Assembly: GCF_003609975.1 (NCBI RefSeq)
Contig: NZ_AP018400.1
Span: 1,810,501-1,874,500, forward strand
Source of the DNA: Streptococcus ruminantium
GTDB taxonomy: Bacteria; Bacillota; Bacilli; Lactobacillales; Streptococcaceae
Reading direction: 5' to 3'
Length of the DNA stretch: 64,000 nucleotides
The translations under genes and the position numbers were made by a program. Each line of letters opens with the position of its first letter. Within the stretch, counting starts at the first letter, position 1. Below are positions 30,864 to 40,687 of this stretch, piece after piece. The notes beneath the pieces are model-generated. The model was not told the origin of the DNA. It saw nothing but the letters and a program-made list of their open reading frames with translations, and ran no database searches.

Positions 30864-33800
30864 ATGAAGATTAGAAAACGCTCTCTCTTCTCTACTGTCG
30901 GTTCTATAGTGGTGACGGCTGGATTATTATTCAGCTTAACTTCCTCAACCATAGCCTCTGTCCATGCCACTGAGGTAGCGATAGAAAACTATCCAACGCT
31001 TGCCACTACAAAGTCAGAAGTGACTGTACAAGGTTATCTTATTGCTCCACTCAACAGTAGTGGAACAGCTTTTGATTCAAGTAATAAGACCAATCTTGCT
31101 CTCGGAGCTAGTATGGACACAGCCGCTTCTAATACCATTCCTGTTCAATTAAAAGAGCCGCTGCGTTCCCAATTCAACCTCGTTGATCATCCAGAATTGA
31201 TTGGAAAACTGGTCCGTATCACAGGAACTAGCGACACCTATATGAAACGAGCTGGGATTAAGCCAGCTACAAGCATTGAAATCGTTGACAATTCTTCAGC
31301 AACTATTCAACCAGTAGCTGACAAAGGGTTACCAGAAGAAGCAAGTAGTCTAGCTTCTACTCCGCTTACTACAGTTCGTTCAGGAAAGCAAGGGACAGCA
31401 TACACCGTCTCTGGTAAAATCATCAGTCGAGTCAACGGTTGGGGCGGCAATGGTTTCTATCTTCAGGGAGCTGATGGAGCTGGAATCTACGTCTATCCTG
31501 GTTCTGCCTTAGGCTATCAACTAGGCGATACAGTCCAGTTGACAGGAACTCTCGGTGGATTCCACGGTGAACTTCAATTAACTAAAGTTAGCCAGCACAA
31601 AAAAATATCTGAAGCCATCAATACTCCCACTGCGGAAACAAGTATCGCTCAATTATCAACCAATCAGCAAGCAACATTGGTTGCTCTAAAAAATGTAACA
31701 GTCGGTGATATACAAAGTGACAGCTACCAAAATTCAACCTTTACCGTTGCAGATTCGCAAGGGCAGTCTGTTGAAGTGCGTTTGGATAGCCGAACTGGGA
31801 TTAAGAGTGCCGAGCTTTTAAATCATGTTGGCAAGGGCGATAAAATCAATCTAACCGCTATTCTCTCCACGTATGATGGCAAGGTGCAACTCAAACCATT
31901 TGACCTTACACATTTTGAAGTACTCAAAAAAGCACCGACTGAAACAGAACCTAGCAAAACTGAAAGTGTGACTGTAGGTCAGATTCAAGGCGCCAGCCAC
32001 CAATCTCCCTTCATCAATAAATCAGTTACTATTAAAAACGTTGTAGTGACCTACGTTGCTTCTGCCAATAACTTCTACGTTCAAGACATTACACCAGATG
32101 GAGATCCAAAGACATCTGATGGAATCAATATCTTTACTGATAAATTGAAGACCCAAGTTAAGGTTGGAGACGTATTGACAATCACGGGTAGGGTTGAGGA
32201 ATACCTAGGAAAAGGCTATGCCGAACGTGATAAAACGGATTTGACCATCACCCAAATCCGTGCAAATAAAGTCACTGTTGATGGGAATGCACCGGTTCCG
32301 GCGCCGGTAGTAATCGGTAAGGATAGAAACATTCCAGCAGATATTATTGACAACGATGGCTTTGCTCAATTCGATCCTGAACAAGATGCACTTGACTTTT
32401 GGGAATCTCTTGAGGGAATGGTTGTAGCAGTAGACGATGCCAAGATCCTTGGACCTATGAAACACAAGGAAATCTATGTTACTCCTGCCAACAGTCCATT
32501 TATTTTAAACAACGTTGGCGGTGTTAATTTACGCCCTGATGGTAATAATACCAATATCATCCCGCTTCTTCTAAAAAATGGAAAACAGATCATCAAATCA
32601 GGAGATTACTTCACTGGTCGTATTGTAGGACCTGTCACTTATTCCTACACCAACTACAAGGTGTATGTGGATGATAGTACCTTACCTGCTCTGCACGAAG
32701 GACCTACAAAACCTGAAATAACCCACATTGTCTCAAGCGAAGACAAACTAACCATCGCTTCTTACAACATCGAAAACTTCTCTGCCAATAGCAAGTCTAC
32801 CTCAGATGCTAAAGTTCAACGCATTGCTAAGTCTTTTGTTTCCGATCTCCATTCTCCAGATATTATCGGTCTGATTGAGGTACAGGACAACAACGGTGCG
32901 ACCAATGACGGAACAACCGATGCAAGTCAAAGTGCCGCTCGCCTAATCGCTGCTATCAAAGCCATCGGAGGACCTGATTATACTTACGCTGATATTGCTC
33001 CCGAAAATAACAAAGACGGTGGACAAGAAGGTGGAAATATTCGTGTTGGTTTCCTCTACAATCCAAACCGCGTCAGCCTCTCTGATAAACCTATCGGTAC
33101 TGCAACCCAGGCTGTAGCTTGGGAAAATGGAGAACTCAACCTCAGCCTGGGTCGAATTGCTCCAACAAATCCTGCTTGGACTGCTGTTCGCAAAACTCTA
33201 GCTGCTGAATTTATCTTCAAAGGAGAAAAGGTAATCGTTCTTGCCAACCATCTCAATTCAAAACGGGGAGACAACGGTCTCTACGGAAAAGTTCAACCTG
33301 TTTCCTTTGCTTCCGAAGCAAAACGCCATATTTTATCACAGTTACTCGCTGATTTCACAAAAACAGGTCTGGCTCAAAATCCAAATGCCAATATTGTTAT
33401 GTTAGGCGATTTTAACGATTATGAATTTAGCAAAACAGTTGAAATTATAGAAACTGGTGGTATGGCTAACCTCGTGAGTCGTCATGATGCAGCAGATCGC
33501 TTCTCCTACTTCTACAATGGCAACAACCAATCGCTGGATAATATACTGGTTTCTACAAACTTATTGAACCGTTACGCTTTTGATATGGTCCACGTTAATT
33601 CTGCCTTTATGGAAGAACATGGCAGAGCTTCTGACCATGACCCGCTATTAGTCCAGCTTGATCTTACAAAAGCCCAAAAACCAGCTAATCCAGCACCGGA
33701 CAACAATCATACAGGTGAAAATACCAAAAATTCTAAACCTAATACGGATAACACAAATGTCGGTATTAAAGATAAGGATACCAATAAATCCAATAAGCAA

Positions 33801-33950
33801 ATCACTAACCCTACTACAATAAGAACAGACAAAAAAGCCACTCAAAAGAAAGTTCTTCCACGAACCGGACAGCAAACTAGCTTTATTCTGATTTCCCTCG
33901 GTCTTTTGACCTTGAGCCTTGCCTTCACCAACAGTCGGAAAGACCCCTAA
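30864..33950 (+). CDS. ssnA: Cell-wall-anchored secreted DNase, SsnA-like
   Basis: A 1028-residue surface nuclease. The order is: an N-terminal signal peptide (KIRKRSLFSTVG then a hydrophobic stretch to about residue 37), two to three OB-fold-like domains (about 120-550, e.g. YTVSGKIISRVNGWGGNGFY), then an endonuclease/exonuclease/phosphatase domain (about 630-935). The last has SYNIENFS, DIIGLIEVQDNNG (catalytic Glu), NHLNSKRGDNG, MLGDFNDYE and SDHDPLLVQL. A hydrophilic linker is followed by LPRTG, a hydrophobic helix and SRKDP, the sortase A signal. S. suis SsnA has this architecture and degrades DNA, including neutrophil traps. The ATG at 30864 follows AAGGAG. Specific identity is inferred from architecture and host. 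Confidence 0.85.
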   Translation: MKIRKRSLFSTVGSIVVTAGLLFSLTSSTIASVHATEVAIENYPTLATTKSEVTVQGYLIAPLNSSGTAFDSSNKTNLALGASMDTAASNTIPVQLKEPLRSQFNLVDHPELIGKLVRITGTSDTYMKRAGIKPATSIEIVDNSSATIQPVADKGLPEEASSLASTPLTTVRSGKQGTAYTVSGKIISRVNGWGGNGFYLQGADGAGIYVYPGSALGYQLGDTVQLTGTLGGFHGELQLTKVSQHKKISEAINTPTAETSIAQLSTNQQATLVALKNVTVGDIQSDSYQNSTFTVADSQGQSVEVRLDSRTGIKSAELLNHVGKGDKINLTAILSTYDGKVQLKPFDLTHFEVLKKAPTETEPSKTESVTVGQIQGASHQSPFINKSVTIKNVVVTYVASANNFYVQDITPDGDPKTSDGINIFTDKLKTQVKVGDVLTITGRVEEYLGKGYAERDKTDLTITQIRANKVTVDGNAPVPAPVVIGKDRNIPADIIDNDGFAQFDPEQDALDFWESLEGMVVAVDDAKILGPMKHKEIYVTPANSPFILNNVGGVNLRPDGNNTNIIPLLLKNGKQIIKSGDYFTGRIVGPVTYSYTNYKVYVDDSTLPALHEGPTKPEITHIVSSEDKLTIASYNIENFSANSKSTSDAKVQRIAKSFVSDLHSPDIIGLIEVQDNNGATNDGTTDASQSAARLIAAIKAIGGPDYTYADIAPENNKDGGQEGGNIRVGFLYNPNRVSLSDKPIGTATQAVAWENGELNLSLGRIAPTNPAWTAVRKTLAAEFIFKGEKVIVLANHLNSKRGDNGLYGKVQPVSFASEAKRHILSQLLADFTKTGLAQNPNANIVMLGDFNDYEFSKTVEIIETGGMANLVSRHDAADRFSYFYNGNNQSLDNILVSTNLLNRYAFDMVHVNSAFMEEHGRASDHDPLLVQLDLTKAQKPANPAPDNNHTGENTKNSKPNTDNTNVGIKDKDTNKSNKQITNPTTIRTDKKATQKKVLPRTGQQTSFILISLGLLTLSLAFTNSRKDP

Positions 33951-34106
33951 GTATTGTTGGGAGCAAGAAATAACTCGGCAGATAGAAAAAGTTCGCCAAC
34001 TAGTCTTTCTATTTTAGTTGTCGAGCTAAAACGGTCTACTCCTAGACCCTTTCAACTCTTACTCTCACATAACTTCAAGAGATTAGAAAACCTTTCGATG
34101 ATTAGA

Positions 34107-34136
34107 AATGGAGCGAACAAAATTCGCTCCATTTTT
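34107..34136 (+). terminator. Intrinsic terminator downstream of ssnA
   Basis: Perfect stem AATGGAGCGAA / TTCGCTCCATT with a four-base loop, followed by TTTT. Confidence 0.8.
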
Positions 34137-34315
34137 ATACGGTAACTTTTGAAGTAGAAAGCACAAATTATGAAGGTTTTCCTCATACATCTCTCCAACT
34201 TAACAGTCTACTAAATTGTAAAAGCCATTCACTGTGCCAAAAGCGCGATACGAACAGTAAATAATGAGATTGGATTTTTCCAAGCTCATTTTTCTACCTC
34301 CTCTACCCCGACTTA

Positions 34316-34324
34316 TGCTATAAT
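34316..34324 (+). promoter_or_regulatory. Extended -10 promoter of hslO, seven bases before the start codon
   Basis: TGCTATAAT is a full extended -10 element. The hslO ATG is at 34332, so initiation at the usual distance would give a transcript with essentially no leader. No Shine-Dalgarno sequence is present in the gap. Confidence 0.55.
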
Positions 34325-34331
34325 AATCCCT

Positions 34332-35198
34332 ATGGATAAACTTATTAAAACATTATCAAACAGTGGCCATTTTCGGGCCTACGTACTCGATAGCACACAA
34401 ACCGTAAAGACGGCTCAGGAAAGACATGATACCATGGCTTCATCAACCGTAGCACTTGGTCGGACTCTGATTGCCAATCAGATTTTGGCAGCCAATGAAA
34501 AAGGCAATACCAAAATCACTCTAAAAGTTTTAGCTAGCGGTGCAATGGGAGCGATTATCTCAGTAGCCAATACCCAAGGACAGGTCAAAGGCTATATACA
34601 AAATCCTGACTTGGATTATAAACGGACCGCAACAGGTGAAGTGATTGTTGGTCCTCTAGTAGGCAACGGGCAGTTTCTGGTTATCACCGACTATGGAACC
34701 GGCCACCCATACAATTCAATGACACCTCTAATTTCGGGTGAAATCGGTGAAGATTTTGCTTACTTCCTGACTGACAGCCAACAGACACCTTCGGCGGTGG
34801 GACTCAATGTCCTGCTAGACGAAGAAGATAAGGTCAAGGTTGCTGGTGGTTTCTTACTTCAAGTTCTACCAGGAGCAACAGAAGAAGAGATTGCTCAATT
34901 TGAAAAACGTATCCAAGAAATGCCTGCCATCTCAGGCTTGTTAGCTTCTGAAAACCACATTGAAGCCCTATTGTCTGCCATTTACGGAGATGATGACTTC
35001 AAACGTCTATCAGAAGAAGAAATTGGCTTTGTCTGCGATTGTTCAAAAGACCGCTTTCTTGATGCTCTAGCTAGTCTACCGAAATCCGACCTGCAAGAAA
35101 TGAAAGAAGAAGACAAGGGGGTAGATATTACCTGCCAATTCTGCCAGATTCATTATCACTTTGACGAACAAGATTTGGAGGAACTCATCAATGGCTAA
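34332..35198 (+). CDS. hslO: Hsp33 redox-regulated chaperone
   Basis: A 288-residue protein with an Hsp33 N-terminal substrate-binding domain and the C-terminal zinc-binding cysteines CDC (about 235) and CQFC (about 268). Oxidation releases the zinc and activates the holdase in the cytoplasm. The start [20 protein letters not shown] matches the family. It overlaps dusB by 8 bases, so the two are cotranscribed. The promoter directly before the ATG suggests a leaderless message. Confidence 0.95.
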   Translation: MDKLIKTLSNSGHFRAYVLDSTQTVKTAQERHDTMASSTVALGRTLIANQILAANEKGNTKITLKVLASGAMGAIISVANTQGQVKGYIQNPDLDYKRTATGEVIVGPLVGNGQFLVITDYGTGHPYNSMTPLISGEIGEDFAYFLTDSQQTPSAVGLNVLLDEEDKVKVAGGFLLQVLPGATEEEIAQFEKRIQEMPAISGLLASENHIEALLSAIYGDDDFKRLSEEEIGFVCDCSKDRFLDALASLPKSDLQEMKEEDKGVDITCQFCQIHYHFDEQDLEELING

Positions 35199-36198
35199 CC
35201 TTAATACTTCTTTCATGATTGGCGATGTTGAAATCCCCAATCGTTGTGTACTAGCTCCGATGGCAGGTGTGACAAACTCCGCTTTCCGTACCATCGCCAA
35301 GGAAATGGGAGCTGGCTTGGTTGTCATGGAGATGATTTCCGAAAAAGGGCTCCTTTATAACAACGAAAAGACCCTTCATATGCTTCATATTGACGACAAC
35401 GAATACCCCATGTCCATCCAACTTTTCGGTGGCGACGCTGAAGGACTCAAGCGTGCTGCGGATTTCATTCAAACCAATACCAAGGCCAACATCGTAGACA
35501 TCAATATGGGATGCCCTGTTAATAAGGTTGTCAAAAACGAAGCCGGAGCCAAATGGCTCAAAGACCCAGACAAGATTTACCATATTATCAAGGAGGTAAC
35601 CTCCGTCTTAGACATTCCTTTGACAGTCAAGATGCGAACAGGTTGGAACAATCCAGACCTAGCAGTTGAAAATGCCTTGGCAGCAGAAAGTGCTGGTGTG
35701 TCAGCACTTGCCATGCACGGTCGGACTCGCGAGCAAATGTACACAGGAACCGTTGATTTGGAAACATTAGCCAAAGTAGCTGCTAGCCTGACTAGTATTC
35801 CATTTATCGCAAACGGTGATATTCGTAGTGTTCAGGATGCTCGTCAGCGTATCGAAGAAATCGGGGCCGATGCCATCATGGTTGGACGAACCGCCATGGG
35901 CAATCCCTATATCTTTAACCAAATCAATCATTATCTCGAAACAGGACAAGTTTTACCAGACCTCTCTTTTGAAGATAAGCTTGATGTTGCTTTCGAACAC
36001 TTAAGCCGCTTGACCAAGCTCAAAGGCGAATCCATTGCCGTCCGGGAATTTCGTGGACTAGCTCCCCATTATCTCCGTGGATCTGCCGGTGCTGCAAAAA
36101 TCCGTGCCGCTGTTGCACGAGCAGAGTCCATTGAGCAAGTCCAAGAGCTCTTCAACCAAGCTAGATTAGCTTATCATAAAAAATACAAAAAAGAATAG
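35191..36198 (+). CDS. dusB: tRNA-dihydrouridine synthase (DusB-like)
   Basis: A 335-residue FMN enzyme with the TIM-barrel Dus motifs [30 protein letters not shown] (catalytic Cys in GCP), [17 protein letters not shown] and NGDI...[12 protein letters not shown]. It reduces uridines in the tRNA D-loop. The ATG at 35191 follows GGAGG inside the end of hslO. Assignment as DusB rather than another Dus is by overall similarity and the hslO pairing common in Firmicutes. Confidence 0.92.
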   Translation: MANLNTSFMIGDVEIPNRCVLAPMAGVTNSAFRTIAKEMGAGLVVMEMISEKGLLYNNEKTLHMLHIDDNEYPMSIQLFGGDAEGLKRAADFIQTNTKANIVDINMGCPVNKVVKNEAGAKWLKDPDKIYHIIKEVTSVLDIPLTVKMRTGWNNPDLAVENALAAESAGVSALAMHGRTREQMYTGTVDLETLAKVAASLTSIPFIANGDIRSVQDARQRIEEIGADAIMVGRTAMGNPYIFNQINHYLETGQVLPDLSFEDKLDVAFEHLSRLTKLKGESIAVREFRGLAPHYLRGSAGAAKIRAAVARAESIEQVQELFNQARLAYHKKYKKE

Positions 36199-36218
36199 AA
36201 ACTAGAAACCTATACAAA

Positions 36219-36325
36219 ACGAATACTCAATGAAAATCAAACTCAGATCAGGCCTTAGGAGTATAGATAAACGCAAGTTCATCAATCCAAGCCAACGAAG
36301 TCTGAGTATTTCTCAAAGAATGTAA
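36219..36325. repeat. BOX-like intergenic repeat
   Basis: Begins AATACTCAATGAAAATCAAA, the typical start of pneumococcal boxA, and ends ACGAAGTCTGAGTATTTCTC. The two ends form an inverted repeat (AATACTCA / TGAGTATT). The interior differs from the pneumococcal form. Called from memory of BOX sequences. Confidence 0.5.
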
Positions 36326-36330
36326 CCAAT

Positions 36331-36395
36331 AAAAAACACCGAAGAAATTGGCTTGGTCTACTTCAAGAATCCGATTTCTCCTGTGTTTTTTCATT
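36331..36395 (+). terminator. dusB operon terminator
   Basis: Long interrupted stem AAAACACCGAAGAAATTGG ... CCGATTTCTCCTGTGTTTT followed by T-rich sequence. Confidence 0.65.
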
Positions 36396-36478
36396 TTTTA
36401 GAACAAGACAATTCCTAAAGATAAAAATAGCTTCCCTCAATGGGGGATATCCATTTTTATATGCCAGAAACTAATTTT

Positions 36479-36973
36479 TCAAGTTCCTTGCTTCTCTCTA
36501 AAAAAGGAACGAAATGCAGGAGCTATTTGCTCCAGATATTTTTTGGGATTTTCCCGAATCATAGTAGCAGAAATCCCGAACTTCCTCGGACTACAAGCAG
36601 CTTGATACCCCCTATTTTCTAGCTCTTGGGCATATTCTTCCTCAGAAACATAAAAAATAGGTTGTTCCATACTTGTCAATTCAAGCAAGTTCAACAATCG
36701 ATTCAGCCATTGTTTCCAACCATGTGGGTAGGGGGGCAAGTCCGTTTCATCCAAGGCACAAACCGTTACTCGACTATCAGCTTCAAATTGTATCTGGATA
36801 CAGTTCAATCGCTGTGATAGACTCATACCAATCCTATCCCCACGATCCCCCTCGTAGCCCGAAACCACTACATACACTCGACCGCAAGCGACCTTTGCTC
36901 GCTCAATCAGATCTAAATGTCCCTTATGCATAGGTGCAAATGTCCCAAAAACAACCGCAACTGATTTCTGCAT
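36479..36973 (-). CDS. NadR-like nicotinamide-nucleotide adenylyltransferase, N-terminal domain only
   Basis: A 164-residue nucleotidyltransferase: FGTFAPMHKGHLDLI carries the HxGH site (here HKGH), VVVSGYEGDRGDRIG follows, and ISATMIRENPKKY replaces the usual ISxTxIR motif. The sequence parallels the first part of streptococcal NadR, which normally continues into a ribosylnicotinamide kinase domain with a P-loop. Here the frame stops after FRSFFREKQGT and no kinase sequence follows. It may be a stand-alone NMN adenylyltransferase, or a truncated paralogue with full NadR elsewhere. Confidence 0.7.
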   Translation of the reverse strand: MQKSVAVVFGTFAPMHKGHLDLIERAKVACGRVYVVVSGYEGDRGDRIGMSLSQRLNCIQIQFEADSRVTVCALDETDLPPYPHGWKQWLNRLLNLLELTSMEQPIFYVSEEEYAQELENRGYQAACSPRKFGISATMIRENPKKYLEQIAPAFRSFFREKQGT

Positions 36974-37291
36974 ACCTCACCTTTTATCTTCTATGTTCAT
37001 ATATAACCGAGAAAAAGGCAAGTTGATTCTCACCTTTTTGTCACACTCACTTTTCAGCACGGAAAATCATTCCATATCTGGAAAATTAGGGACCTCCCTC
37101 ACTTGATAAGCAGGACTGAAACATTCCACTATCTGAAAACCATACTCATTAGTATAGGAATGAATATTTCAGACTTCAAAATTGGAATACGAACTTCCCA
37201 AACTACCAAATCTAAGTTTTGTTCGAGAGCCTGCTAGATGTTCAAGCCCAATCCCTGCGCCATTCCTTATCTATCTTATAGCACAGCTTAC
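36974..37291. other. Intergenic region between the NadR-like gene and clpC
   Basis: No open frame, tRNA or clear hairpin seen. Confidence 0.5.
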
Positions 37292-39742
37292 TTAATTCAC
37301 AATATCAAACCTAATCTGAGCTCCCTTAACTCCAACCTTCAAGGTTAAACCAGTAGGTAGCTCTCCACGAAGTAGCATCTCCGCCAAGGGATCTTCCAAT
37401 TTGGTTTGTAGTAAGCGACGGAGTGGACGAGCTCCCATTTCCGGATCATATCCTTCTTTGGCAAGCAGTTTAAGCGCTGATGGTTGAAGCTTGAGCCTAA
37501 TCCCTTTATCTGCTACCACAGCAATCAATGGCTGTACCATAACCTTGACAACATCTTGCATATGACTTTCTGTCAGGCTATGGAAGACGACCTTTTCATC
37601 GATACGGTTGATAAATTCTGGACGGTAGGCTTTTTTGAGTTCTTCAAAGATTCGTTTTTCCACATGTTCATGGCTACGCGACAAATCAAGCGCTCCAAAA
37701 CCAACTGTCTTGTCATCACGCAAGGCTGTTGCCCCAAGGTTGGAAGTCATGATAATGATGGTATTGGAGAAGTCAACCTTGCGTCCCTTGCTATCGGTCA
37801 AGACACCGTCATCCAATACCTGCAAAAGAACATTGAAAATATCAGGATGAGCTTTTTCTACTTCATCAAAAAGCAAGACAGAATAAGGCTTATTGCGAAC
37901 CTTCTCAGTCAATTCGCCACCTTCCTCATAACCCACATATCCTGGTGGCGCTCCATTCAAGCGACTAGCGGCGAATTTCTCCATGTATTCGGACATATCA
38001 AACCGAATAAGGGCTGACTCATCATCAAAAAGTACTTGAGCCAAGGCCTTAGCCAATTCTGTCTTACCAACTCCTGTTGGTCCCAAGAACATAAAAGAAC
38101 CAATTGGACGACGACCCGTACGAATGCCCGACTGATTGCGACGAATAGCTCTGCTAACTGCTGAAATAGCAGCATCTTGTCCAATCACACGCTTATGTAA
38201 TTCCTCTTCAAGGCTCAAGTACTTCTTAGTCTCTGACTGACTAAGTTTAGCTACTGGAATACCTGACAGGCGACTGAGCGTTTCCAAAATATCTTCTTCA
38301 GTCACTTCTAGGTCATAAACCTCACTAGTTTCATCTTCTTCCCTCATTTTGAGTAAAAGTTTGCTGACGGTCTTATATTTTCTTGCCATCAAAGCCTTAT
38401 CCAAACTGGTTAAGCCTGTTTCTGTAGACTGTCCCTTGATACGATTTTGAACCGTCGCACTAGCTTCATCCAACAAATCAATCGCAGAATCTGGCAAATT
38501 TTTACTGGTTAAATAGCGTTTTGCATAAGATACTGCAACCCGAACAGTATCCTCCCCAATGCGGACCTTATGGTATTTCTCAAAGGTTCCTTTCAATCCT
38601 GTCAAAATAGCAATGCTATCTTCCACTGTTGGCTCCTCAATCGTCACCTTAGCAAAACGTCGAACCAAGGCAGCATCCTTTTCAATATGCTTCTGATACT
38701 CGCCCTGCGTTGTAGCTCCCACTGTCCGGAGAGTCCCACGAGCGAGAGCAGGTTTAAGGATATTTGCCGCATCCAGCGTCGAATCAATTCCCGAACCAGA
38801 CCCCATAATCGTATGCAATTCGTCAATAAAAAGGATGACTTTTCCATCTTCTTCAATATCATTGACGATATTGTTCATCCGTTCCTCAAAGTCACCACGG
38901 AAACGAGTCCCTGCGATGACACTCATCAAATCCAACTCCAAGACGCGCATATCAAGCAGACTAGTAGGCACGTCACCATCTGCTACACGTTGAGCAAGAC
39001 CAAGAGCAAGAGCTGTTTTTCCTACACCAGCCTCCCCAACCAAGACAGGGTTATTCTTCGTTTTACGAGACAGGATTTGAATCATTCGAGAAAGTTCCGC
39101 ATCCCGACCGATGACAGGCTCTATCTTGCCATCACGAGCCAAAGCTGTCAAATCCCGAGTATAGTCCTCAAGACCACCACTTTGAGGAGTAGGAGGCATT
39201 CCCATCATTTGCCCCACATTAGCTGGTCTAGCCTTTCTCCCCTTCATAACACTACGGATGGCTTTTAAATCTTCCTTGGAGAATCCTGCACGAGCTTCTA
39301 AATTTTTACGTAAATCCAGAAAGCGAATCTTATCATCTGAGTCCTCAAAATGAAAGCCAACCTTATCTAAAATCTGACTAGCTGTGGAACGCTTGTCCAA
39401 TAGCATGGCCATAAAAAGATGTTCCGTACCAAACTGTTTGGCCTTGAGCACTTCGGCAATCTTCTTAGCCAAACTAGTTGTTTCATCCAAACGCTTAGAC
39501 AATGGTAAAATGCGAAGAGGCTTCAACTCCTCACGGTACACCTTACCTGTCACTACAAAAGTAGCATGTTCATAGTCTGAAACAGAAACTGGATACTCTG
39601 CTAGAACAGCTCCTGCCACCGTATTATGATTAAACACGAAAGACAAGAGTAGATGCCAAGTTTCCAAATAATCACAAGCATAACGATGGGCTACCAACTG
39701 TGCATCTTCCAGCGCCTGTCGCAAACCAATTGAAGTCTTCAT
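37292..39742 (-). CDS. clpC: ATP-dependent Clp protease ATP-binding subunit ClpC
   Basis: An 816-residue AAA+ unfoldase with an N-terminal Clp repeat domain (1-150), a first ATPase module (GEAGVGKTALALGLA, near 240), a short middle domain (about 420-480) and a second module (GPTGVGKTELAKALA, near 555). It unfolds proteins for ClpP and takes part in stress control and competence. It is 5 bases downstream of ctsR, so it is under the CtsR operator at 40222-40238. Family length is normal. Confidence 0.97.
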   Translation of the reverse strand: MKTSIGLRQALEDAQLVAHRYACDYLETWHLLLSFVFNHNTVAGAVLAEYPVSVSDYEHATFVVTGKVYREELKPLRILPLSKRLDETTSLAKKIAEVLKAKQFGTEHLFMAMLLDKRSTASQILDKVGFHFEDSDDKIRFLDLRKNLEARAGFSKEDLKAIRSVMKGRKARPANVGQMMGMPPTPQSGGLEDYTRDLTALARDGKIEPVIGRDAELSRMIQILSRKTKNNPVLVGEAGVGKTALALGLAQRVADGDVPTSLLDMRVLELDLMSVIAGTRFRGDFEERMNNIVNDIEEDGKVILFIDELHTIMGSGSGIDSTLDAANILKPALARGTLRTVGATTQGEYQKHIEKDAALVRRFAKVTIEEPTVEDSIAILTGLKGTFEKYHKVRIGEDTVRVAVSYAKRYLTSKNLPDSAIDLLDEASATVQNRIKGQSTETGLTSLDKALMARKYKTVSKLLLKMREEDETSEVYDLEVTEEDILETLSRLSGIPVAKLSQSETKKYLSLEEELHKRVIGQDAAISAVSRAIRRNQSGIRTGRRPIGSFMFLGPTGVGKTELAKALAQVLFDDESALIRFDMSEYMEKFAASRLNGAPPGYVGYEEGGELTEKVRNKPYSVLLFDEVEKAHPDIFNVLLQVLDDGVLTDSKGRKVDFSNTIIIMTSNLGATALRDDKTVGFGALDLSRSHEHVEKRIFEELKKAYRPEFINRIDEKVVFHSLTESHMQDVVKVMVQPLIAVVADKGIRLKLQPSALKLLAKEGYDPEMGARPLRRLLQTKLEDPLAEMLLRGELPTGLTLKVGVKGAQIRFDIVN

Positions 39743-39747
39743 AAATC

Positions 39748-40206
39748 TTAATCCTCTTTCCTATCTAAACGCCGTAAAATCTGGCGCATCATTCGTGCTC
39801 GAATACTATCTGCTTCCTTGCCCAGAACCTCATCAGTTCCAGCAGCTAAGAATAAATTGCCTTCGCGTTCCGTCATCAATTTTTCATCAAACAAGAGCTG
39901 TAAGATGTCCGCATAAACCGTAGCAGACAATTGGCTTCCCATATTTTTTAACAAATCATGCACTAATTCATGCTTATCTGAAAATGTAATCCGGCCAATA
40001 CGGATATAGCCACCACCTCCACGCTTACTCTCAACAATATAACCTCGACTGGCTGTAAAACGTGTCTTAATCACATAGTTAATCTGGCTAGGAACTACCT
40101 CAAACCGACTAGCCAATTCACTTCGACGCAACTCAGCTACACTGACCTGTTCCAAAATTGCCTTGATATGCTCTTCAATATAATCTGATGTATTTTTCAT
40201 CACCAT
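39748..40206 (-). CDS. ctsR: CtsR transcriptional repressor of class III heat-shock genes
   Basis: A 152-residue protein with the CtsR winged helix and the conserved wing RGYIVESKRGGGGYIRIGRI. It represses clp genes and is inactivated by heat. The first ATG at 40206 is kept because GAGG lies 7 bases upstream, and streptococcal CtsR also has three residues before KNTSD. It heads the ctsR-clpC operon and is autoregulated through the operator upstream. The mcsA/mcsB genes found in Bacillus are absent, as in other streptococci. Confidence 0.96.
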   Translation of the reverse strand: MVMKNTSDYIEEHIKAILEQVSVAELRRSELASRFEVVPSQINYVIKTRFTASRGYIVESKRGGGGYIRIGRITFSDKHELVHDLLKNMGSQLSATVYADILQLLFDEKLMTEREGNLFLAAGTDEVLGKEADSIRARMMRQILRRLDRKED

Positions 40207-40221
40207 CGAATCGCCTCTTTC

Positions 40222-40238
40222 TTTGACTTTCTTTGACC
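40222..40238 (-). promoter_or_regulatory. CtsR operator
   Basis: On the minus strand GGTCAAA-GAA-AGTCAAA is an exact heptad direct repeat as in the CtsR consensus (A/G)GTCAAANAN(A/G)GTCAAA. It lies 16 bases before ctsR. Confidence 0.9.
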
Positions 40239-40348
40239 ATTATACCTTAAAATGACGAATTTTGAAAGCAAAAGCCTAGCAACTAGCGTAGCAGAATTTT
40301 GAAATCTTTCTCCAATTTTTCTATAATAAAAAGAAAAAGGAGAAAACA

Positions 40349-40687
40349 ATGAACTTTCAAGACTATATCCAAGATTTTACAAGTGTGACTGTGGAGCAAG
40401 CACAAAGCCTCCTAACTGCCAAAGAGGGAGCTATCCTCTTCATCGGACGAGCAACCTGTCCTTACTGCAACCGCTTCGCACCAAAGCTTCATAAGGTAGC
40501 CCAAGACAAGCAAGTGACCGTTCACTTCCTCGACTCCAGCCAAATCAGTCCAGAACTCCAGACCCTTCGCGACCACTACCAAGTTCCTACCGTCCCAGGC
40601 CTTCTCGTCGCAAAAGCAAACGGCGTCCAAGTCCGCTGCGACTCCAGCATGACGGAAGAAGAAATTGCGGCTTTTATTCAAGACTAA
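40349..40687 (+). CDS. Thioredoxin-like protein
   Basis: A 112-residue thioredoxin-fold protein with the active site CPYC (ILFIGRATCPYCNRFAPKL) and the cis-Pro segment YQVPTVPGLL. It has no signal peptide. The pattern GRxTCPYC resembles PedC/BrcD-type accessory proteins, but no bacteriocin gene is adjacent, so a general cytoplasmic disulphide or redox role is likely. AAAGGAG precedes the ATG. Its stop overlaps the next start (TAATG), so the two genes are coupled. Confidence 0.8.
   Translation: MNFQDYIQDFTSVTVEQAQSLLTAKEGAILFIGRATCPYCNRFAPKLHKVAQDKQVTVHFLDSSQISPELQTLRDHYQVPTVPGLLVAKANGVQVRCDSSMTEEEIAAFIQD

Larger units (their letters stand above)
33951..34331. other. Intergenic region ssnA / hslO
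   Basis: Holds a terminator (34107-34136) and the hslO promoter. Between them I see no gene. Confidence 0.5.
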
